Source: Pseudomonas ovata
GTDB taxonomy: Bacteria > Pseudomonadota > Gammaproteobacteria > Pseudomonadales > Pseudomonadaceae
Assembly: GCF_003131185.1 (NCBI RefSeq)
Contig: NZ_QFFU01000039.1
Coordinates: forward strand, 1 to 34,556
Direction of reading: 5' to 3'
Length of the DNA: 34,556 nt
Part shown: in pieces, positions 22,845 through 30,900 of the stretch
Layout: each line of letters starts with the position of its first letter
Position numbering within the stretch: the first letter of the stretch is position 1
Position numbers and translations under genes: made by a program
The notes under the pieces: model-generated
The model's input: the letters and a program-made list of their open reading frames with translations, nothing else
Told to the model about the DNA's origin: nothing
Databases searched by the model: none

Positions 22845-24160
22845 ACGCTCCTGTCCCAGGCGCCCTTGAACAGCTTCTTGCCCATTACCTCAAGCTTGAG
22901 CGTCAGGCGCGTGCGGCCGCTTCGGTCGAGGTACTGTCTTTCAGCATGGTCAACGACAGCCAGGCGCTGTTCGGCTTCCGTCACGCCGCCTTGCTGATCA
23001 CAGGAAAGGTACGCGCCCTGACTGGCATCAGTGCGGTCGAGCCGAACGCGCCGTTCGTGGTGTTCATTGAGCGCATTGCCTCGCGCCTGGCGGCCGGTGA
23101 GCGTTTCGCCTTGCCGGGCGTGGTGCCTCCAGAAGATCTGGACCAGGCCAGTCGTGATGACTGGCAGGCGCTGTCGGCCCCTCATGCCTTCTGGCTGCCA
23201 CTGAAAAGCCGCGAGGGTGAGGTGTTTGGCGGTCTCTGGCTGGCCCGTGATACCGACTGGAATGGCGCCGAACAGGCCCTGTTGACGCAGTTGGGCGATT
23301 GCTACAGCCACGCCTGGCGTGCCTTGCAGCCGGGCAAACCGTGGCGTTTGCGCTGGCCGGGGCGGACCCGCTGGGCGATGGCCGCGGCCTTGTTGCTAGT
23401 GCTTCTGGTACCGGTGCGCCAGTCGGTGCTGGCACCCGCCGAAGTGGTGCCGCTCAATGGCCAGGTCGTGGCCGCGCCGCTGGATGGGGTGGTGGCCGAA
23501 TTTCTGATCAAGCCCAACCAGTTGGTAAAGACCGGGGAGGTGCTGGTGCGCTTCGACGCCACCAGCCTCAAGGCCCAGGCCGATGTGGCCGAACGCACCC
23601 TTGGGGTCGCCGAGGCCGAATTGAAGGCCAATACCCAGCGGGCATTTTCCGATGCTGACTCCAGTGCCCGGCTCGACCTGCTGGCCGCCCGGGTCGAGCA
23701 GAAACGCGCTGAACGTGATTATGCCCGCCAGTTGCTGGCGCGCAGTGAGGTGCGCGCTGAACGTGACGGCATCGCCGTGTTCGCCGATGCCCAGCGCTGG
23801 ACCGGCAAGCCGGTGCGCACAGGCGAGCGCTTGCTGGAAATCGCTGACCCGTCCCGGGCCGAGCTGCGTATCGAACTGCCGGTGGCCGATGCCATCGGCC
23901 TGGAGGCGGGCGCTGAAGTTGCGCTGTTCCTGGACAGCGATCCGCTGAATCGTCATCGTGCAACGTTGGAGCGTGCCGCGTACCAGGCCCAGAACACGGC
24001 GGCCGGGCAACTGGCCTATCGGCTCGATGCAGCCTTCGAGGCGGCCCCGCCGCGGATCGGCTTGCGCGGCACAGCCAAGGTCTTCGGTGAGCGGGCGCCG
24101 TTGGCGCTGTACCTGCTGCGCCGACCGCTGGCCGCCCTGCGCCAGGCGGTGGGCCTGTGA
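22841..24160 (+). CDS. GAF-like domain fused to HlyD-type adaptor
   Basis: A 439-residue protein with unusual architecture. Residues about 25-160 look like a cytosolic GAF domain (FWLPLKSREGEVFGGLWLAR; LTQLGDCYSHAWRAL). A membrane helix follows at about 178-192, then a periplasmic HlyD adaptor: lipoyl half-motif GQVVAAPLDGVVAEFLIKPN, a coiled coil (residues about 235-300) and a barrel with a second lipoyl half. The start is GTG, overlapping the previous stop as GTGA, with CGGAG just upstream. It could couple a cytosolic signal or partner to export. Neighbours: adaptor upstream, protease fusion downstream. Confidence 0.8.
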   Translation: MNAPVPGALEQLLAHYLKLERQARAAASVEVLSFSMVNDSQALFGFRHAALLITGKVRALTGISAVEPNAPFVVFIERIASRLAAGERFALPGVVPPEDLDQASRDDWQALSAPHAFWLPLKSREGEVFGGLWLARDTDWNGAEQALLTQLGDCYSHAWRALQPGKPWRLRWPGRTRWAMAAALLLVLLVPVRQSVLAPAEVVPLNGQVVAAPLDGVVAEFLIKPNQLVKTGEVLVRFDATSLKAQADVAERTLGVAEAELKANTQRAFSDADSSARLDLLAARVEQKRAERDYARQLLARSEVRAERDGIAVFADAQRWTGKPVRTGERLLEIADPSRAELRIELPVADAIGLEAGAEVALFLDSDPLNRHRATLERAAYQAQNTAAGQLAYRLDAAFEAAPPRIGLRGTAKVFGERAPLALYLLRRPLAALRQAVGL

Positions 24161-26256
24161 TATTGCCGGCGCTGCGTGCCGACCTGCAGCTTTCAGCGGG
24201 GGCGCCGGGGCTCGACGGTTCGCCGCAATGGACACTGGCCGACCCGCTGCGTGGCAAGTACTTCAAGCTGGGCGCGCCGGCCATGCGACTGTTGAGCCAT
24301 TGGGCGCTGGGCGACCCGGCGCGGGTGTTGAGCGCGGCCAATGCCGAGCCCGGTGCGCCGCTGGGGCCGCAAGCGATCGAAGAACTGCTGCGTTTCTTGC
24401 GCGGGCATGACCTGATCAGCGCCAGCGATGCCGAGCAACGTGCCGGTTACGAGGTCAAGGCGGCCAGCCAGCGCCAGGGCTTATGGACCCAGGTGCTGCA
24501 CAAATACCTGTTCTTCCGCATTCCGCTGTGGCGTCCGGATGCTTTTCTCAATCGCACCTGGCCGTGGCTGGAGCGTTTCGGTCCGAGCCTGCTGCGTTTG
24601 GGCCTGCCGACAGTGCTGTTGCTGGGTATCTTTCTGGTCATGCGCGACTGGGAGCGTTTTCTGGCGACCTTTCCGCATCTGCTCAGCCTGGGGGGCGTGG
24701 CGGCCTTTGCCATCGCGCTGGGTTTTGCCAAGCTCTGCCACGAATTCGGTCATGCCTATATGGCCAAGCGCGCCGGCTGCCGGGTGCCGAGCATGGGTGT
24801 GGCGTTCATGGTCTTGCTGCCGATGCTCTACACCGACGTCAGCGATGCCTGGCGTGTGCAGGACCGGCGTACCCGCCTGTTGATCGGTGCCGGCGGCGTG
24901 CTGGCCGAGCTGTTGCTGGCCTGCATGGCCTTGCTGGCCTGGTCGTTGTTGCCGGACGGGGCAGGCCGCACGGCCGCGTTCATGCTGGCCAGTGCGACGT
25001 GGATTACCACGGTGATCATCAACGTCAACCCGCTGATGCGCTTTGATGGCTACTTTCTGCTCAGCGACCTGTGGGGCGTCGACAACCTGCAAAGCCGGGG
25101 TTTTGCCCTGGGCCGCTGGCACCTGCGCGAGCGTCTGTTCGGCTACGGCGAGCCGGCACCGGAGCGCTGGTCGCCGGCGCTGCGCAAGCGCCTGCTGTGC
25201 TGGAGCTATGCCGCCTGGATCTGGCGCGCAGCCCTGTTTTTCGGTATCGCCCTGGCGGTGTATCACCTGTTTTTCAAGGTGCTCGGCATCTTCCTGATGA
25301 TGGTCGAACTGGTGTGGTTCATTGGCCTGCCGATCTGGCGCGAGTGGGGGCACTGGTGGCAGCACCGCGACAAGGCACAGCCCCGTAAGGTGCTATTGCT
25401 TGGCGTCGGGCTGCTGGCGTTGCTCACGATATTGGTGGTGCCGTGGCGCAGCGCGGTGGAAGTGCCGGCGATGCTTGAAGCGCAACGCGTCAGCGCGTTG
25501 CACGCACCGGCCCCGTCGCGGGTGCGCGAGGTGCGGGTCAAGGATGGGCAGCCTGTCACGCACAATCAGGTGCTGTTGACGCTGGAGTCGCCAGACCTTG
25601 AGTCGCGCCTGAGCATTACCCGGCGCGAAATCGAGATTCTGCAATTGCAACTGCGCCGCCAGTCGGGCCGCAGCGCCACGGCCGCCGACAGCGGCATCCT
25701 GGAGCAGCGCCTGGCGGAGGCTGTGGCCGAGTACCGTGGTCTTGACGCCCAGCGTGAGCGCCTGAGCCTGCGTGCGCCGCATGCCGGTGTGGTCCGCGAT
25801 CTGGCACAGAATCTGGCGCCAGGACGCTGGGTCAGTGTCGAGCAGCCGCTGGCCCAGGTTGCCGAGGGCGGATTGCGCTTGCGGGGCTATCTGGCTGAGG
25901 CAGATCTGTGGCGAGTCGAGCCGGGCACCACCGGGCATTTTGTCGCCGATGATGTGCTGCGCGATTCCTTGCCGGTGAGCCTTGAAGAAGTAGACACCAA
26001 TGGCGTCGCCTTCATCGATCAGGAGGCGCTGGTGTCCGACCAGCACGGACCGATTGCCGTGCGCCGTGACGAAGAGAAAAGGGCGCAGCCGCTGGAGGCT
26101 CAATATGGGGTTCGTTTCGGGCTTCAAAGTGTGGCGCCCCAACAGGTGTCGCACCCGCAGAGAGGTGTTGTGGTACTGGACGGGAAAGCCATGTCGTTAC
26201 TGGGATCTGCCTGGCGACGAATGGCTGCATTAGGCGTCAGGGAAAGTGGATTTTAG
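24157..26256 (+). CDS. Membrane M50 metalloprotease fused to HlyD-type adaptor
   Basis: A 699-residue multi-domain membrane protein. Residues about 25-90 (WTLADPLRGKYFKLG ... LRFLRGHDLI) resemble a PqqD/RRE-type winged helix. The M50 site-2-protease-like core has the zinc motif HEFGH (195-199) in a membrane helix, and the second motif NPLMRFDG (291-298) supplies the third ligand Asp297. Several more helices follow, then residues about 430-699 form a HlyD-like periplasmic part with a lipoyl domain and coiled coil. Catalytic residues are intact. The start is GTG, overlapping the previous stop as GTGA. Similar proteins are often labelled putative peptide zinc metalloproteases. Export or processing of a partner is inferred from the fusion; the substrate is not established. 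Confidence 0.85.
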   Translation: MILPALRADLQLSAGAPGLDGSPQWTLADPLRGKYFKLGAPAMRLLSHWALGDPARVLSAANAEPGAPLGPQAIEELLRFLRGHDLISASDAEQRAGYEVKAASQRQGLWTQVLHKYLFFRIPLWRPDAFLNRTWPWLERFGPSLLRLGLPTVLLLGIFLVMRDWERFLATFPHLLSLGGVAAFAIALGFAKLCHEFGHAYMAKRAGCRVPSMGVAFMVLLPMLYTDVSDAWRVQDRRTRLLIGAGGVLAELLLACMALLAWSLLPDGAGRTAAFMLASATWITTVIINVNPLMRFDGYFLLSDLWGVDNLQSRGFALGRWHLRERLFGYGEPAPERWSPALRKRLLCWSYAAWIWRAALFFGIALAVYHLFFKVLGIFLMMVELVWFIGLPIWREWGHWWQHRDKAQPRKVLLLGVGLLALLTILVVPWRSAVEVPAMLEAQRVSALHAPAPSRVREVRVKDGQPVTHNQVLLTLESPDLESRLSITRREIEILQLQLRRQSGRSATAADSGILEQRLAEAVAEYRGLDAQRERLSLRAPHAGVVRDLAQNLAPGRWVSVEQPLAQVAEGGLRLRGYLAEADLWRVEPGTTGHFVADDVLRDSLPVSLEEVDTNGVAFIDQEALVSDQHGPIAVRRDEEKRAQPLEAQYGVRFGLQSVAPQQVSHPQRGVVVLDGKAMSLLGSAWRRMAALGVRESGF

Positions 26257-26374
26257 TCATGTGATTGTCAGACACTTGCGCTACGATGCTGGCACTCTGC
26301 CGCGCAATCGCATGTGACGTTCGTGACAAAGAAAGATTCACCGGATAAGTCGTTCATACAGGGAAGTTGCTTTG

Positions 26375-26875
26375 ATGTTGTCGAAGTACGCTGTGACACT
26401 CCGTGCCTTGCATTCAGACGATATGGCGTTCATCGAAAGCCTTTATGCCGGCTCGCGCGCCTTTGAGATGTCCCATAGCGGCTGGCCCGCCGAACAGATC
26501 GCGGCCTTTCTCAGCCAGCAGTTCAATATCCAGCACGCTTACTACCAGACTCACTACCCCGACGGCGAATTCCTCATCGTCGAGCAGTCAGGCCAGGCCA
26601 TCGGCCGGCTTTACCTGTTCTGGGGCCAGGCATCCCTCAACCTTATCGATATCAACCTGCTCCCTGACTATCAAGGGCGGGGTATCGGTACCGCGCTGAT
26701 CGAAGAACAGTTACGCAAGGTCGACAAGCAGGGCCTGGGCGTGGATCTGTTCGTCGAGCACCACAATCCTGCAATGCGTCTGTATGAGCGACTGGGCTTT
26801 CACGTCAATGGCGACTCCGGGGTCTACACGCGGCTGCGCCGAGATCCTCGTACTGAACCAGGGAAAACTTCATGA
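26375..26875 (+). CDS. GNAT-family N-acetyltransferase
   Basis: A 166-residue single-domain acetyltransferase. The acetyl-CoA pyrophosphate-binding motif is LLPDYQGRGIGTALIEEQL, and the C-terminal HHNPAMRLYERLGF is typical. Start ATG 26375 follows GGGAAG. It lies 118 bases after the protease fusion and overlaps the next gene as ATGA. It could acetylate a protein of this locus, such as the collar or giant surface protein, or be a general amine acetyltransferase. The position among surface-protein genes makes the former attractive but unproven. Confidence 0.88.
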   Translation: MLSKYAVTLRALHSDDMAFIESLYAGSRAFEMSHSGWPAEQIAAFLSQQFNIQHAYYQTHYPDGEFLIVEQSGQAIGRLYLFWGQASLNLIDINLLPDYQGRGIGTALIEEQLRKVDKQGLGVDLFVEHHNPAMRLYERLGFHVNGDSGVYTRLRRDPRTEPGKTS

Positions 26876-27216
26876 GTAACGCAGTGGTTTACAGCGTGCC
26901 CCGTTTTGCTGAACTGAAAGAGGCCGGGACGCAGGGTTTCGTGCTTCAGGTCGCGCCCGGTCAAGGGGTGAGGGTGGGCGTACTCGAGCTCAGAGAAGGC
27001 GTGCCGATGAACCGTGATTACGAATGCTACTCGCTGCTGCTGGTACTGCCGCTGGGGGTGATCCCGGTACAGGGAGTGTTCAACCTGTTCGGTCCGGGCC
27101 GCGATCAGCCCTGGCAATTGATGATGACGCCGCTGATGCCTGAACCCGACGGGCGCCAGGTGCTTGAGGCGGTCGTGCAGTACAAGCGCCAGGTCGCGGA
27201 CAACACAACGATCTGA
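26872..27216 (+). CDS. DUF6916-like small protein
   Basis: A 114-residue, mostly beta-strand protein without signal peptide. The pattern of FxxLxxxGTQGF, a central YSLLLVLP, a QGVFNLF segment, WQLMMTPL and a final EAVVQYKR fits my memory of the DUF6916 family. That family is found beside tail-collar genes. The start overlaps the GNAT stop as ATGA, so both are co-translated. Its function is unknown. A role as partner or chaperone of the tail-collar protein encoded next is possible. The family call is by eye only. Confidence 0.6.
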   Translation: MSNAVVYSVPRFAELKEAGTQGFVLQVAPGQGVRVGVLELREGVPMNRDYECYSLLLVLPLGVIPVQGVFNLFGPGRDQPWQLMMTPLMPEPDGRQVLEAVVQYKRQVADNTTI

Positions 27217-27263
27217 TAACGGAATTTCAACCCCGCAACTCAATAAACAAAAGGACATGTTCG

Positions 27264-27902
27264 ATGGCAGATCCATTCATTGGCGAAATCAGAATGCTGG
27301 CCAGCAATTACGCCCCAAGAGGTTTTTTGATGTGCGACGGGCAGCAGCTTCCTTTGATGCAGAATCAGGCGTTGTTTGCCTTGATCGGCACCGTCTATGG
27401 CGGCAATGGCCAGACCACCTTCGCCCTGCCTGACTTTCGGGGACGCTCGCCTATCGGCTGGGGCCAGGGTGCAGGTCTTTCGATGCACGATATCGGTGAA
27501 GCGGCGGGTACCGAAAACGTGACCCAGTTGGTCGCAAACATGCCGACTCACAACCCTGTGGTCGCCATTACCGCCAACGCAACCAGCCTGCCAGGCGTCA
27601 ACACCAACCAGGTGGTCAACGCCATTGCCACCAGCGACACGCCGATCGCGGGCGGTTGCCTGGGTATCGTCAACGATGGTGCCGGTACCAACTACCCGGC
27701 ATATCACAGCGGCAAGGACAACACTGGCGCTGACCTGCCCCGGGTCGATCTGGCGACCACGCCGGTGACCTCGACCGGTCCCGTCACCGCCGCCGGCGTT
27801 ATCAGCACCTCGGGTGGCAGCATGCCGATCTCGGTCATGAACCCGTACCTTGCCGTGAGTTTCGTCATTGCGACCCAAGGCATTTACCCGACCCGCGACT
27901 AA
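27264..27902 (+). CDS. Phage tail-collar domain protein (MdpB/microcystin-dependent-like)
   Basis: A 212-residue protein with the tail-collar fold signature at its N-terminus: IRMLASNYAPRGFLMCDGQQ, then QALFALIGTVYGGNGQTTF and LPDFRGRSPIGWGQG. The C-terminus NPYLAVSFVIATQGIYP is also typical of these stand-alone collar proteins. No phage structural genes are near, so this is not a prophage remnant by context. It has no signal peptide, so if it reaches the surface it must use another route, perhaps the neighbouring adaptor system. AAGGA precedes the ATG. An intrinsic terminator follows at 27914-27943. Confidence 0.88.
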   Translation: MADPFIGEIRMLASNYAPRGFLMCDGQQLPLMQNQALFALIGTVYGGNGQTTFALPDFRGRSPIGWGQGAGLSMHDIGEAAGTENVTQLVANMPTHNPVVAITANATSLPGVNTNQVVNAIATSDTPIAGGCLGIVNDGAGTNYPAYHSGKDNTGADLPRVDLATTPVTSTGPVTAAGVISTSGGSMPISVMNPYLAVSFVIATQGIYPTRD

Positions 27903-27913
27903 CCGCAACAACC

Positions 27914-27943
27914 GGCGGTGCCTTCAGGCACCGCCACTTTTTT
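27914..27943 (+). terminator. Intrinsic terminator after the tail-collar gene
   Basis: GGCGGTGCC (27914-27922) pairs perfectly with GGCACCGCC (27927-27935) around TTCA, followed by AC and six T (27938-27943). It separates the collar gene from the giant gene, whose ATG is 50 bases downstream. Confidence 0.92.
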
Positions 27944-27992
27944 GGCCGTACTGCCGGATTTGGCACTGCGGTGACACACCACGAGGTGCACC

Positions 27993-30900
27993 ATGAAATT
28001 CATCGAACGACTCTCGCGCAAGTCCGCCCAGCAGCTCCAGCCCGTTGAGCCTGGGCAGGCGCCTATGCTGATGGCGCTTGAACCGCGAATCATGTTCGAT
28101 GCGTCCGTGGGCGTGGTTGCCCAGGAGGCTGCAGCGCAGACCACTGCCGATGCAGTCCGGGTCAGCACCTCCAGCAACGAGACCAGCCAGACCCCAGCGG
28201 CCGCAGCCGATACGTCGAGTCAGCAGCAGGGCACGCAGCGCCAGGAAGTGGTGTTCGTCGATGGCCAGGTCAACGACACCGCGCAACTGCTTGCCGGCCT
28301 TTCCGGCACCGCCGAAGTGGTGATTCTTGACCCGAGCAAGGACGGCCTGCAGCAGATGGCCGATTACCTCAAGGGTCGCGAGGGCCTGGACGCCATTCAC
28401 CTGCTGTCTCACGGTGCCGACGGCACCGTACAAACGGGCAACGTCTGGCTGGCCAGCAACAACCTCGCCGAGCACAGCGAAGCACTGGTCAGCATCGGTT
28501 CGGCGCTCAAGGCCGACGGCGATTTGATGCTCTACGGCTGCGATGTGGGCGAGGGCGAGAAAGGCCAGGCTTTCCTCGACCAACTGGCTGCGATCACCGG
28601 CGCCGATGTCGCCGCGTCGATCGATGACACCGGTGCGGCGGCACTCGGCGGTAACTGGGCTCTGGAACGCAGCAGCGGCGCCATCGAAACCGCTGCCCTG
28701 AGCGTGTCCGGCTACGACAGCCTGATGGCACAGAACTACACCGGCGGCACCAACGCTACCGCGCCACTTCTGAGTGCTGGCAACAGCCTCATGCGCTCGG
28801 TGGTCGGTGACTTCAACAATGACGGCCGCGCCGACATCCTTTACCAGGGCTCCGGTGCGAATGCACCATGGAATCTGGCACTGGGCAATGCCGACGGCAC
28901 CTTCAGCGTCGTGAGCCAGGCCACCTCGCCCTTTGCTGGTGTAACCCTGCTCGATGCGGCAACCGGCGGTTCCAACTACCACGCCGCCGACTTCGACGGT
29001 GACGGGGATACCGACCTGATGGTGGCCGCCGTCAGCGGGTCGCAAGTGCTGCTCTATCGCAATAACGGATCAAGCTTCACGTCCGAAGACATCACGAATG
29101 GTAATGCCCCCGTTTTCGGCGTGAGGTCAATTGCGGGGGATTTCAACGCAGATGGCGCCGTCGATCTCCTGTACCAGACCAACTCCACTAGCGGCTCGCC
29201 CTGGCGTGTAAAGCTGAACAACGGCAACGGCACGTTTGTAGACGTGCTCAGTACCGACGCTCTCTCACCGTTCAAAAACGTGACCCTGTCTGATTTCCTG
29301 GCCTACAACTACAAGGTGGCGGATGTCGACGGTGATGGCGATTCGGATCTTATGTATGCCTTGCAGAACACCCAGCTCCAGTATCTGCGCAACGACAATG
29401 GCGTCTTTACCACTGTTGCCGGCAACCTGAACCTGCCTGTCACGCCGGTCAACCGGGTAGTACTGGGGGATTTCGATGGCGATGGTGACGCTGATGTGAT
29501 CTACCAGACCAGTGGTAATGGATCAGCCTGGCGGTATGCCAGGAACGACGGTACTACGTTCACTGACATGGCTATCACCAGTTCACCATTCGCCGGCGTT
29601 ACCCTGGCGGACATGGGCAACCAGCAATACCGGATGGGTGACTTCGACGGCGATGGCGACCTGGACATCTTTGTCGCTTCCTCCACCCTCAGCAGCGTTT
29701 ACTTTCAGGGCGGCAGCTCGCCGCAACTGGCCAGCGCCACGCCCGCTGACAACAGCCTGAGCGTGTCGCCGACGGCAAACATCGTCCTGACCTTCAACGA
29801 TGTGGTGACCAAGGGAACGGGCAATATCTACATCGTGCGCACCAGCGACAACACCGTGGTGCAGACTATCGCGGTGGGCAGCAGCGCGGTCACCGGCTCC
29901 GGCACCACCTGGACCATCGACCCGCCGGCGGACCTTGCGCAAGGCGTGGCCTACGCGATTCGCATCGACAACAAGACCTTCGCCAATGCCGACGGCAAGG
30001 TCTATGCCGGCATCAGGAACAACGTTGCGCTCAACTTCGTGACCTCCAGCAACGCAGCCCCGGTGATCACCAACCTCAACGGCGACGCTGTCAGCTACAC
30101 CGAGGGCAGCGCGGGCGTGTTGCTCGATTCGAGCACCAACGCGACGGTCACCGATACCGACAGCGCCAACTTCAACGGTGGCAACGTCACCGTGTCGATC
30201 AGCAACAACGGCGTAACCAGCGAAGACGAGCTGTGGATCTCGGGTCAAGGCGCGGGCGCGACGAACATCAACGTCAGCGGTAGCAACATTACCTATGGCA
30301 ATGACCTGATCGGCACCTACACCGGCGGCACCCTGGGTAACCCGCTGGTGATCAGCCTGAACAGTGCGGCGACTCCCGTCGCGGTCAGCGCGCTGCTGCA
30401 GCGCCTGGCGTACCGCAACAGCAACGACGCCGACATCACCCCCTCGACGCGCACCGTGCAGGTCACGGTCAGCGATGGCACTGGCGGCACCAGCACCGCA
30501 GCCTCGGTAACCCTTTCGATCGTGGCGGTGAATGATGCGCCGACCCTGACCGCCACCGCGACCAATCCCACCTTCACCGAGAACGGCACGGGGGCTACGC
30601 TGTTCAGCGGCGCCGCCATCAGCACCATCGAAGCAGGGCAGAGCATCACCGGGTTGTATGTGCAGGTCAGCAACCTGGGCAATGGCAACCTGGAAAAGCT
30701 GATCATCGACGGCACTGCGGTGACCCTGGTCGACCAGACTTCGGTCACGACGTCCACCAACGGCCTGAGCGTATCGGTGGCTGTCAGCGGCACGACCGCC
30801 ACCGTGAGCATCACCCATGCCGGGCTCTCCACGGCGCTGGCGCAGACCCTCGTCAACGGCATGGCTTACCGTAACGACAGCGAGAGCCCGACGGGCGCTT

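Noticed and set aside
26280..26330. Sigma-54-like TGGCAC before the GNAT gene
   Set aside because: The required TTGC partner at fixed spacing is absent.
27264..27902. Prophage remnant
   Set aside because: Only the collar protein is phage-like; no integrase, capsid or other tail genes are nearby, and stand-alone collar proteins are common outside phages.
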